Part shown: positions 24,848 to 32,847 of the stretch, piece by piece | How the letters are laid out: each line of letters starts with the position of its first letter | Position numbering within the stretch: position 1 is the first letter of the stretch | Assembly: GCA_036259835.1 (NCBI GenBank) | Contig: DATABA010000011.1 | Location: 1-63,531 of the forward strand | From: JALYGK01 sp036259835 | GTDB taxonomy: Bacteria; Actinomycetota; UBA4738 | Reading direction: 5' to 3' | Length of the DNA: 63,531 nt | Translations under genes and position numbers: made by a program | Notes under the pieces: model-generated | What the model saw: only the letters and a program-made list of their open reading frames with translations | What the model was told of the DNA's origin: nothing | Database searches by the model: none

Positions 24848-26754
24848 AGCGAGCCGGGGCGGCGCTGTCTCTGATCTCAGTCTCCTTCGCGGTTCTGTCG
24901 TTGCACGAGGTTCACGCGGTCGGCCAGGTCCGTACACCGCCGCCCATTGGGTCGGTATACATGTACGTCGTCCCGGGCGTCTCCTTCGAACAGTTCAATG
25001 CCGTTCCGGAGATCGGCCGGCTTGCGTCGCGAGGAGGCGTCGCGCTCATGACGACAAAAGGCGGCAGCGGAGACCGTTCGACGGCGAGTTACGTCACCCT
25101 TCTGAACGGCCGCATCACCGATGCCTCGGAAAGACGACCTCCTATGCTCCTCCGTGCGCTTCGGAGCAGCACCACTTTTATCTGCCGAGCCGAAAACCTG
25201 GGGACGAGAAGCCAACTGGCATGCCCCATCGATCCGAACCTCATGCCAGTTCGAAGGTTCACGCTCCTCGACCTTCGGCGTGGCGCTGACGCGGTCCTGC
25301 CTCCGGGCGCCTCGTCAGTCTTCACGACCTCGGGGCTCCTGGCCGCCGTGGCGAGGGACGTCGAACGGAGGGACGCGCTGGATCCCATGGGCATCCTTGC
25401 CCTCGTGGTGAGTCCCGCACCGTCGAAGGAGATGGATCGCGTGGGCGATGAAGTTGCGCCACTCCTGGCGGTGTGGCGCCCGCGGGCGTCAGGAGGTCAC
25501 ACCTTGAGGAGCGACACCACGCGCCTGGACGGACTCGTGGCGAACGTGGACGTTGCACCGACGATTCTCCAGTTCCTCGAGGTGCCGATTCCTGGAGAGA
25601 TGAATGGGCAGCCGATCCGATTGTCGAGGGGATCACCGTTCGAGTTGCACAGACTGCATCTCGAACAGCGGCGCATTCGCCTCCCGATTCAGCTCGGTCA
25701 GATCGCGTTCATGGCGTTTCTTGCGCTCGTCGGCGTGCCGGCCCTCCTCTACCTTCGACGACGGCCATCGCTCTCGCATCGTGCCGCGATGGCCCTCCAG
25801 TTCGTGGCGCTGTCCGGCCTGGCGTTTCCAGTGACGGTGCTGGCTGGAGGTTTGCTGCCTAGCCTCACCTACGGAGTGGTCGTGCCCTACCTCGTCGTCA
25901 CTACGATCGCCGTTGCGGGTCTGTCGTTGTCGGCGCGGAAGCGTGGGCCGATGGGACCGGTCGTGTTCATCGGCGCTGTCAGCCTCGGCTTCGTGGTGCT
26001 CGACGGGGCGCTTGGGGGGCGCGCGTTTCGCATGCCTCTCATGGGCGGGACGATGTTCGACGGCGTGAGGTTCTACGGCCTGCCGAACGCGTTCGTTGCC
26101 GTTCCGCTGGCCGGGGCGCTGTTCGTGGCCACGACGCTCCGTCCGTACACGGCCTTCGTCCTCCTCATTGGCGTCGCACTCTTTGCGGGGTCTCCCTCGC
26201 TGGGAGCAAATCTCGGCGCGGCCGCGACGATCTTCATCGCCGCGGGTCTCTGGTGGGTGTTCACCACCAGAGGCCGATTTGGCCTCCGAGAGCTTTCATT
26301 TGTGGCCGGCGTCGTAGCCCTCGGCGTCGGCGTCGTCCTTCTGGTCAATCAGTACCTCGCCGACGCTCCCACGCACATCGGGCGCTTCGCTGAGGAGACG
26401 GGCGGACCCGGGGGTCTGGTCGCCACCATGTGGCGGCGGCTTGAGATCGGTTTCGGCATGCTCAACGATGTCCCGATCGCCTACGTGCCGGTGTTGGGAC
26501 TCCCGGCTGCCGCGTGGCTCGCCCGCCGAGGCCCCCGGCCGATCGCCGAGGGGCTCAGGCTAGCCGGTGAACCATGGCGCGATGCGATCGTGGCGGTTGC
26601 CGTGTCGAGTTTCCTCGCCTTCTTCGCCGAAGACACGGGAGTGGCGGCCGCGGCGCCGGGTTTCCTGTTTGCGCTGGCCCCGCTTGCGTACGCTGCGTTC
26701 GTGGGAACCGCCACGTCGAAGGCAGCGCCGGAGAGGAAGGCAGGGAATGAGTGA
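24844..26754 (+). CDS. Polytopic membrane protein with extracytoplasmic alkaline-phosphatase-superfamily-like domain
   Basis: A 636-residue protein. Residues 1-25 look like a signal peptide or anchor. Residues 30-250 resemble a degenerate phosphatase/sulfatase fold, best seen in VANVDVAPTILQFLEVPIPGEMNGQPI, which resembles the end of that fold. Residues about 275-630 hold roughly ten hydrophobic helices. The usual nucleophile and metal ligands are not evident, so catalysis is doubtful. It is translationally coupled to murA (GTGA) and to the deacetylase downstream (8-bp overlap), which hints at a wall-related job. Not confidently assigned to a named family. Confidence 0.7.
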   Translation: MKRAGAALSLISVSFAVLSLHEVHAVGQVRTPPPIGSVYMYVVPGVSFEQFNAVPEIGRLASRGGVALMTTKGGSGDRSTASYVTLLNGRITDASERRPPMLLRALRSSTTFICRAENLGTRSQLACPIDPNLMPVRRFTLLDLRRGADAVLPPGASSVFTTSGLLAAVARDVERRDALDPMGILALVVSPAPSKEMDRVGDEVAPLLAVWRPRASGGHTLRSDTTRLDGLVANVDVAPTILQFLEVPIPGEMNGQPIRLSRGSPFELHRLHLEQRRIRLPIQLGQIAFMAFLALVGVPALLYLRRRPSLSHRAAMALQFVALSGLAFPVTVLAGGLLPSLTYGVVVPYLVVTTIAVAGLSLSARKRGPMGPVVFIGAVSLGFVVLDGALGGRAFRMPLMGGTMFDGVRFYGLPNAFVAVPLAGALFVATTLRPYTAFVLLIGVALFAGSPSLGANLGAAATIFIAAGLWWVFTTRGRFGLRELSFVAGVVALGVGVVLLVNQYLADAPTHIGRFAEETGGPGGLVATMWRRLEIGFGMLNDVPIAYVPVLGLPAAAWLARRGPRPIAEGLRLAGEPWRDAIVAVAVSSFLAFFAEDTGVAAAAPGFLFALAPLAYAAFVGTATSKAAPERKAGNE

Positions 26755-27916
26755 TCGGGTTGAGCTCGTCTGGTACGGAGACGACGCTCCGTGGTACGAC
26801 CACGGCCCCCAGCACCCGCTTCGACCGCAACGCGTGCTGCTCACGCGTGAGCTGATCAAGGCGTACGGGATCGTCGACGGACAGCGGGTCGTGGAGAGCT
26901 CGGCGCGCGACTCGACCGACGAAGAGCTGCTCCTGGTTCACACCGAGCCATATATCGACGCGGTGAAGGGCGCGGGTTCCGGCCGGCCGGGTGATTGGTG
27001 GCGGTTCGGGTTCGGGCCCGGCGACAACCCGGTCTTCCCGAACATGCACGAAGCGTCGACGCGGGTCGCGGGTGCCTCGCTGGCGGCGGCCGAAGCAGTC
27101 CTCTCGGGGCGAAGCCAGCACGCATTCAACCCGGCCGGCGGCCTCCATCACGCAATGCCCGAGCGGGCCAGCGGATTCTGCGTGTACGACGACCCGGCCA
27201 TCGCGATTGCCTGGCTGCTGCAACGGGGCGTCAATCGGATCGCGTACGTGGATGTCGACGTTCACCACGGCGATGGGCCGCAAGCCATCTTCTACGACGA
27301 TCCTCGCGTCCTCACGATCTCGATCCACCAGGACGGACGAACGCTCTTCCCCGGAACCGGCTTCATCGACGAGCTGGGGTCGGGCGACGCCCGCGGCACG
27401 AAGGTGAACGTTCCCCTGCCGCCGTACACGCTCGACGACGAATGGCTTCACGCATTCCAGGAAGTCGTTCCGCCCCTAGTTTCACAGTGGCGACCCGACG
27501 TCCTGGTCACCCAACTGGGGTGCGACACGCACTACACGGACCCCCTGGCGATGATAGGGCTCACCACGCGGGCATACTTCGAGGCCGCGAGGATGCTCCA
27601 CGAACTGGCGCACGATGCCGCCGATGGCCGATGGCTGGCGACCGGCGGAGGCGGCTACCAATGGGTCCGCGTCGTGCCGAGGGCGTGGACCATCTATTTC
27701 GCCGAGATGGCGCGGGCGGAGCTACCCGACGAGATCCCCGAGTCGTGGATCGAACAAGCGGAACGCGAAGCCGGCCACGAGGTCCCCCACACCCTGTCGG
27801 AGGCTGCGCCGTCCAGCCCGAGGCAAACCTCCGAAGCGGTCGAGGCCGTACTTCGGAAGGTGAAGTTGACGGTGTTCCCGCTCCACGGGCTGAGCGGAGA
27901 GCGACTGCAGTTCTAG
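26747..27916 (+). CDS. Histone deacetylase superfamily protein (AcuC/acetoin utilisation type)
   Basis: A 389-residue arginase/deacetylase-fold enzyme. Seen: FNPAGGLHHAMPERASGFCVYDD, YVDVDVHHGDGPQ with zinc-ligand Asp/His, SIHQDGRTLFPGTG and TGGGGYQW. The catalytic His-His pair is in GGLHHA. Bacterial members deacetylate acetyl-lysine proteins such as acetyl-CoA synthetase, or polyamines. ATG 26747 overlaps the previous gene by 8 bp. The C-terminal about 60 residues are polar and variable. Confidence 0.9.
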   Translation: MSDRVELVWYGDDAPWYDHGPQHPLRPQRVLLTRELIKAYGIVDGQRVVESSARDSTDEELLLVHTEPYIDAVKGAGSGRPGDWWRFGFGPGDNPVFPNMHEASTRVAGASLAAAEAVLSGRSQHAFNPAGGLHHAMPERASGFCVYDDPAIAIAWLLQRGVNRIAYVDVDVHHGDGPQAIFYDDPRVLTISIHQDGRTLFPGTGFIDELGSGDARGTKVNVPLPPYTLDDEWLHAFQEVVPPLVSQWRPDVLVTQLGCDTHYTDPLAMIGLTTRAYFEAARMLHELAHDAADGRWLATGGGGYQWVRVVPRAWTIYFAEMARAELPDEIPESWIEQAEREAGHEVPHTLSEAAPSSPRQTSEAVEAVLRKVKLTVFPLHGLSGERLQF

Positions 27917-27918
27917 GG

Positions 27919-28149
27919 TTACGCGGGCGACTCGTCGGGGCGAGCGTGGTCGTGGATGTGACCCTCGCGCTGGTGTTCTTTCTCGGGCTCCTCGTGCCGT
28001 TCGTGCTCGTGTGACAGCGCCGGATGGTTGTGCTCGTGAGCGTGGCTCGCTTCCATGTGCGTGATGTCTTCGCCCGGCCGGCTGTAGTGCGTCACGTGGA
28101 CGTGCTCGTGCTCGTGCACCACGGATTCATGATCGTGAGTCTCGGTCAT
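27919..28149 (-). CDS. Histidine-rich mini-protein
   Basis: A 76-residue protein with 19 His and about 15 Glu, mostly as alternating HEHEH and HDH runs (HESVVHEHEHVHVTHY, SHAHEHNHPALSHEH, HIHDHARP), no Cys and no signal or membrane segment. GGAGG precedes the ATG on the minus strand. Composition suggests binding of Zn, Ni, Cu or Co, as buffer or chaperone. It lies convergent to the zinc-dependent deacetylase gene (2 bp between stops) and 31 bp downstream of the cyclase gene on the same strand. Function unknown; metal storage is inference. Confidence 0.75.
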   Translation of the reverse strand: MTETHDHESVVHEHEHVHVTHYSRPGEDITHMEASHAHEHNHPALSHEHERHEEPEKEHQREGHIHDHARPDESPA

Positions 28150-28180
28150 GTTCGTCCTCCCGTCGGTCTTTCGTTCGAGT

Positions 28181-31100
28181 TTATCTCCCGCTATGTGGGA
28201 GCGGTGAGACCACGTCGGTATCGCCGATGTCTCTGTTCACCCGCCCTCCGAGGAGCTGCTCGGCCTCCATGACGAACGGCTCCGCCTTGAGCTCCTCGAA
28301 CGTGCGTCGTGCCGCCTCCAGGGAATTCCCACCGTCCGATCGGCCAAGCGCCAGAAGGCATCGCCCCATGCCGAGCGATGCCCGGCCCGCTTCGAATGTG
28401 CACCCGTAGGATCCCCATCCGTCCGCGGCGTCCTCGTACAACTTCACCGCGTCGGCGGAGTTCCCGCGCGCTTCCTCGAGCATTCCTCGCGAGCTCAGCA
28501 ACGAGAGGCGATGTCGCAGGGGCGAACTCTCGACGCCGTCCAACAACTCCTCGCCGAGCGAAGCCGCGTTGCAGGAAACCGCGACCTGAACCAGGTCGAT
28601 CAGGCTTACGGCCCGCTGCCACGCGGCTTCCCGGGTCGCATCGACGACGTCTGAGACGTGCTCAAGCGCGGTCCGGTCGTTCCCCCTTGCGTGCTCGGTG
28701 AGGGCGGCGACAGACAGGACGGGAACCAGCACTTGTTGGTCGCCGATCTCTCGGGCAGGAGAAAGTACCGCAGCTGCAAGCGCGGTGGCTTCATCCACGG
28801 CACCCCGGAGCAACCTCACTCGTGCCTTCATCGAGTCGGCCAGAACCGCGAAATATTGTTCGCCGTTCGCGCGGCTCCACTTCGCCACGTACTCCGCGGT
28901 TTCGACAACCTGATCCCATTTGCCGAGGTCGAACAACGGCCCGAGCATCGTCACGCGGATCGCCATCGCGAGCTCCACGTTTCCGCGCCCTTCGGATAGC
29001 TCGATCCCCGTCCTCGCATCCTCCAGGGCCGGGACCGGCCCCTCGGTGATCCAGAGCAAGTCGGCCAGAATCGCGTGAACCCGGGCCGTCTCTCGACTCA
29101 AACCGAGTTCGAACGAAACCTCCAGCGCCTTCCTGACGTCATCGATCCCGCCAAGGTCGCCAAGGTAGGCCCGAGCTGTCCCTCGATGTGCGAGGGCTCG
29201 AGGCTTCTGGTCGTCGACCCCAAGCTTGTCGGCGAGGGCAAGGGCCTTTTCGGACCACTCCACCGCTTCCCTCAGCGCGCCGGCCGCGACCCTGTCGCTT
29301 CCCATTTCGACGTAGGCCAGGACCAGCTGTGGTCCGGGCGCTTCGCGCTCCAGGAGGTCGATCGCCCGTTGGAGGAGGTCGCGGCAAGCGCTGGTGTCTC
29401 CACGAAACCACAGAAGAATGGAGAACTTCACCATCGCCTCGGCTGCCGCGACGATGTTGCCGTGGGTCATGGAGTCGTTGATGGCCTGCTCGAACATTCC
29501 CTCCGCTTCGGTGAATTGGCCGGCTCGTCCCGTCGCCTCCGCCGCTTTCGTCAGGACGACCGCGCGGTCGGGATCATCGACGTCGAAGAGCGACACGGCG
29601 CGGCGATAGTGCTCCGCTGCCTTGGCGACGTCGAAGGCCATCGCTCGATCTCCGGCCATCGTCAGGAATCGCCGGGCCCGTTCCCGGAGCGGGCCGGCTT
29701 CGGTCGAATCGCCCGCGGCCAGCGCCAACTCGAGCCCCCTGCTGTAGTGATAGGCAAGGACCTCGACGTAATCGGCCACGCGCTCTCCGGCCACCTGCTC
29801 CGTCCATTCGGCGGCCTTCCGGTGTTTCTTGGCTCGTGCCGCCCGGGGTATCTGCATGTACGCCACGTCGGCGATGAGGAAGTGCCAGAAGGAGAATTCG
29901 GACTGGTCCTTCATCGACGATGACCGGCTGGGCCGGACCAGCTCCTTACGGGTGAGTTCATGCAGGCCGGCGCGGACGGCCCCTTCCTCCACGGCCCCCA
30001 TGAAGGCCAGCGCCCCCGACCAGAAGGTATTTCCGAGCACCGCGGCGTCCTGGAGCAGCGACTTTCGCTCGGGCGGAAGCGTGTCCAGACGAGCGGCGAT
30101 GATGGCCTGGATCGAGTCGGGAAGCCGGGCCTCTACGTCTCCTCGCTGGGCGGTCTCCCGGGCCGTGAGTCTCTGTTCGGTCAGCATCCCGATGAACTCT
30201 TCTGCATAGAGCGGATTCCCCTCGGCCCGCTGGAGGATCAAGCCGCGCGTTTCGGGACCGAGCTCCGCCGGTGGCAGCAGGGCGGACAGGAGCTCCTCCA
30301 TCTCCTCTCCGGAGAGAGGAGGAAGAGAAATGGTCGTCGAGTTCCGTTTTCCGCCGCCCCACCCGGGACGGTGCTCGAAGAGCTCGGGACGGGTCGTGCA
30401 GAGGACGAGCATCGGGACGCCGCTCGACCAGTCGACGAGGTGCTCGATGAAATCCACCATGGCGTCATCGGCCCAATGAAGATCCTCGAAGAGGAGGATC
30501 AGAGGCGTGGCCGAGGCGAGCGCGTCAATGAATCGTCGCCACGCACTGAACGACTCTTCCCGGCGCCCTTCAGCCGCCCCATCAACCGTGTGAACCCCGA
30601 TCAGCGGACCAAGCCGCAGGGCAAGCCACTCTCGCTCGGCAGTGTCCTCGACCGCCGCTTCGACGGCAGCTTCGAGCTTTCGCTCGGCCGTTTCGAGGCT
30701 GTCTGTCTCGAGAATCCCCGCCTCGCCCTTGATCACTTCGCCGAGCGGCCAGAAGGTGATGCCCTCGCCATACGGCAGGCAGCGGCCCTGTCGGGACCTG
30801 ACCTTCGGGTCTTGGGCCGTGACGAGAACGGAGAACTCCTCCGTCAGCCGGGTCTTGCCGGCGCCCGGCTCTCCGATCAACGTCACCAGCTGCACCGACG
30901 GCTCCCGGCGGGCCCGTGCGTAAACCCGCTTGAGGAGCTCGAGCTCGTCCTCCCGCCCCACGAACGGCGTCGAGCGCGTCGCCGGACGTAGCTGCTGCGG
31001 AAATCTGGGTGCGTTCGCTTTCCACACGGAAAGCGGCTGTGACTTCCCCTTGACCTGGACGGTGCCGAGCTCCTCGTAATCGAAGAGGTCCCTGGTGGCC

Positions 31101-31654
31101 CGGTACGTTGCCTCGCCCACCACCACCGACTCGGGTGGAGCGCTCGTCTCGATTCGCGCCGCGGTGTTCACGACGTCTCCGGCCACCATTGCCTCCTCGC
31201 CAACGACCGGATCCTGGAGGGAGACCATCGCTTCGCCCGTGTTGATGCCGATCCGAACAGCAAGCTGGAGGTTGGGCTGGCGCTCATTCAGGTCGCGGAT
31301 CGCGTGGAGGATGTCCAGGCCAGTTCGGACGGCTCGCTCGGCGTCGTCCTCATGCGCGACCGGAGCACCCCACACCGCCATGACCGCGTCACCGATGAAC
31401 TTCTCGACGGTTCCTCCGAACCGCTCGATCTCTTCGCGAAGTCGCTCGTGGTACGGGCGCAAGGTGTCCCGGACGTCCTCAGGGTCGGCGTTGTCCGAGA
31501 TGGCGGTGAAGCCGACCAGGTCGCAGAAGAGAACGGTGACGACCTTTCGCTCTTCAGTCGCCGGCCGGCGTCGGCTTTCAAGCGCTCGGCCGCAGTTCAG
31601 ACAAAACCGGGCGATCGCGGGATTTTCCTGACCGCAGGAGCGACAGAGCGGCAT
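28181..31654 (-). CDS. Adenylate/guanylate cyclase-AAA ATPase-TPR protein
   Basis: A 1157-residue multidomain protein. Residues 1-25 form a zinc ribbon (C4, C7, C18, C21). A class III nucleotide cyclase domain spans about 37-190, with metal Asp45 (FCDLVGFT) and Asp89 (FIGDAVMAVWG) and transition-state Asn163/Arg167 (DVVNTAARIE), so it looks active. An ATPase domain begins near 230 (FVGREDELELL) with Walker A GEPGAGKT at 261-268 and LLFEDLHWADD as Walker B. The rest (about 600-1150) is helical TPR-like repeats. Such proteins probably act as signal-responsive cyclases; no DNA-binding domain is visible. It is divergent from the borosin genes with a 114-bp spacer. Confidence 0.9.
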   Translation of the reverse strand: MPLCRSCGQENPAIARFCLNCGRALESRRRPATEERKVVTVLFCDLVGFTAISDNADPEDVRDTLRPYHERLREEIERFGGTVEKFIGDAVMAVWGAPVAHEDDAERAVRTGLDILHAIRDLNERQPNLQLAVRIGINTGEAMVSLQDPVVGEEAMVAGDVVNTAARIETSAPPESVVVGEATYRATRDLFDYEELGTVQVKGKSQPLSVWKANAPRFPQQLRPATRSTPFVGREDELELLKRVYARARREPSVQLVTLIGEPGAGKTRLTEEFSVLVTAQDPKVRSRQGRCLPYGEGITFWPLGEVIKGEAGILETDSLETAERKLEAAVEAAVEDTAEREWLALRLGPLIGVHTVDGAAEGRREESFSAWRRFIDALASATPLILLFEDLHWADDAMVDFIEHLVDWSSGVPMLVLCTTRPELFEHRPGWGGGKRNSTTISLPPLSGEEMEELLSALLPPAELGPETRGLILQRAEGNPLYAEEFIGMLTEQRLTARETAQRGDVEARLPDSIQAIIAARLDTLPPERKSLLQDAAVLGNTFWSGALAFMGAVEEGAVRAGLHELTRKELVRPSRSSSMKDQSEFSFWHFLIADVAYMQIPRAARAKKHRKAAEWTEQVAGERVADYVEVLAYHYSRGLELALAAGDSTEAGPLRERARRFLTMAGDRAMAFDVAKAAEHYRRAVSLFDVDDPDRAVVLTKAAEATGRAGQFTEAEGMFEQAINDSMTHGNIVAAAEAMVKFSILLWFRGDTSACRDLLQRAIDLLEREAPGPQLVLAYVEMGSDRVAAGALREAVEWSEKALALADKLGVDDQKPRALAHRGTARAYLGDLGGIDDVRKALEVSFELGLSRETARVHAILADLLWITEGPVPALEDARTGIELSEGRGNVELAMAIRVTMLGPLFDLGKWDQVVETAEYVAKWSRANGEQYFAVLADSMKARVRLLRGAVDEATALAAAVLSPAREIGDQQVLVPVLSVAALTEHARGNDRTALEHVSDVVDATREAAWQRAVSLIDLVQVAVSCNAASLGEELLDGVESSPLRHRLSLLSSRGMLEEARGNSADAVKLYEDAADGWGSYGCTFEAGRASLGMGRCLLALGRSDGGNSLEAARRTFEELKAEPFVMEAEQLLGGRVNRDIGDTDVVSPLPHSGR

Positions 31655-31705
31655 CCAGAGCAGTGTATGGCCGCTGCCGGTGGCCGTTCCAGAGGAACCG
31701 AAATC

Positions 31706-31735
31706 TTGACGCCAGGTGAGAGCTCACCGTACGGT
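31706..31735 (+). promoter_or_regulatory. Predicted promoter of the borosin cassette with operator-like inverted repeat
   Basis: TTGACG at 31706-31711 and TACGGT at 31730-31735 are 18 bp apart and face the precursor gene. Between them lies GGTGAG-AG-CTCACC (31715-31728), a 6-bp inverted repeat filling the spacer, a typical repressor position. The element sits in the 114-bp region divergent from the cyclase gene. Confidence 0.5.
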
Positions 31736-31768
31736 CATCGCTCACGTCGGCGGAGAAAGGGAGGAGCG

Positions 31769-32002
31769 ATGGGAGCCGAAGCGAAGGGAGTATCCGATTT
31801 CCTGGACGAGCTCTCGACGAACGATCAACTGGCTGCCGATTGGGCGGCGGCGGACAAGGACGAGCGAAGGACCATCCTTCAGCAGCGGGGATACTCGGGC
31901 GGCGTGCTGCAGGCTCTGCTGAGGCTCGAGCGCGACGAGCTCAAACGGATGATCCGGGGTGAGAAGGGCGGCAACGTCTTTGTCTATCGGTACATCAAGT
32001 AG
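31769..32002 (+). CDS. Split borosin precursor peptide (borosin-binding domain plus C-terminal core)
   Basis: A 77-residue protein, ATG 31769 with GGGAGGAG upstream. Residues about 8-62 form a small helical domain (SDFLDELSTNDQLAADW at 9-25, RGYSGGVLQALLRLERDELKRMI at 40-62). By memory this aligns with the borosin-binding domain of Shewanella SonA, which starts SDFFTQLGQDAQLMEDY. A linker RGEKGG leads to the C-terminus NVFVYRYIK (69-77), a short beta-branched/aromatic tail fit for backbone N-methylation. The next gene encodes the matching methyltransferase and overlaps its 3' end. Precursor role is inferred from family likeness and context; the modified residues are unknown. Confidence 0.85.
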   Translation: MGAEAKGVSDFLDELSTNDQLAADWAAADKDERRTILQQRGYSGGVLQALLRLERDELKRMIRGEKGGNVFVYRYIK

Positions 32003-32822
32003 AAGTAGCTCAGATCGGAGCACCGCACCCTCGAAGGGACGGTCCGGATCGCTGACGGTCGTCGGCACGGGCATCCAGTTCGGAAACCAGACGACGCTCG
32101 AGGCCCGGCGCGAGATCGAGCAGGCGGACAAGGTCCTTTATCTATTCGTCGATCCTGCTCCGGAGCCGTGGATCACCCGACTCAACCGAACGGCTGAATC
32201 CCTCGACGCGTACTACGCGGAAGGGAAGCCGAGAAGCGAGACGTATGAGCAGATCGTCGAGGAGATACTGAGGTGGGTTCGGCGAGGTCTACGCGTTTGC
32301 GCCGTCTTCTACGGACATCCCGGTGTCTTCGTCACGCCCTCCCACGAAGCCGTGGCACGAGCACGCTCCGAAGGGTTCGCGGCGAGGATGCTTCCGGGTG
32401 TCTCGGCCGAGGACTGCTTGTTCGCCGATCTGGGTGTGGATCCCGGCACCGCCGGGTGCCAGAGTTTCGAAGCAACCAGCTTCCTCTTGTACCACCGCGA
32501 ATTCGACACCTCGATCCCTCTCGTCCTGTGGCAGATCGCGACCATCGGCCAGCGAGAAGGGCTCACCCAGCCCAGTCGACACGGGCTCGAGATCCTGCTC
32601 GACCGTCTCACGGAACGGTACGGGGCGAACCACCACGTGGTTCTGTACGAGGCCTCGCCGTACTCGATCGGCGAGCCAGTCATCAAGGACGTCCCCTTGA
32701 ACGAGGTCGACCCCGACCAAGTCACCGGCATGGCGACCATGTATGTGCCGCCAAAGGGCGAACCCGCACCTGATCCAGAGATGGCAGAGCGGTTGCGCCT
32801 CGCTGGGCCGGTCATGCGCTAG
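31959..32822 (+). CDS. Split borosin alpha-N-methyltransferase (OphMA/SonM-like tetrapyrrole methylase fold)
   Basis: Up to 287 residues. It matches the catalytic domain of borosin methyltransferases, which iteratively N-methylate backbone amides of a peptide using SAM: SLTVVGTGIQ (31-40), EQADKVLYL, YYAEGKPRSETY, VFYGHPGVFVTPSHEA (117-131), MLPGVSAEDCLFADLGVDPG and WQIATIG. Tyr86, Arg92, Tyr96 and Tyr118 have the same spacing as OphMA Tyr66, Arg72, Tyr76 and Tyr98. It lacks the C-terminal clasp and core of fungal fused enzymes, hence the split form. The start is uncertain: GTG 31959, or TTG 31980 with AAGGGCGG upstream; both overlap the precursor gene. Confidence 0.92.
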   Translation: MRRAATSLSIGTSSRSSSDRSTAPSKGRSGSLTVVGTGIQFGNQTTLEARREIEQADKVLYLFVDPAPEPWITRLNRTAESLDAYYAEGKPRSETYEQIVEEILRWVRRGLRVCAVFYGHPGVFVTPSHEAVARARSEGFAARMLPGVSAEDCLFADLGVDPGTAGCQSFEATSFLLYHREFDTSIPLVLWQIATIGQREGLTQPSRHGLEILLDRLTERYGANHHVVLYEASPYSIGEPVIKDVPLNEVDPDQVTGMATMYVPPKGEPAPDPEMAERLRLAGPVMR

Positions 32823-32836
32823 CTCGCGAAGCGAGC
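32822..32836. terminator. Short hairpin between convergent genes
   Basis: GCTCGC-GAA-GCGAGC can fold into a 6-bp stem directly after the methyltransferase stop and before the end of the minus-strand SDR. There is no T-tract, so it is only a weak bidirectional terminator candidate. Confidence 0.3.
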
Positions 32837-32847
32837 GCGAGCCGTTC

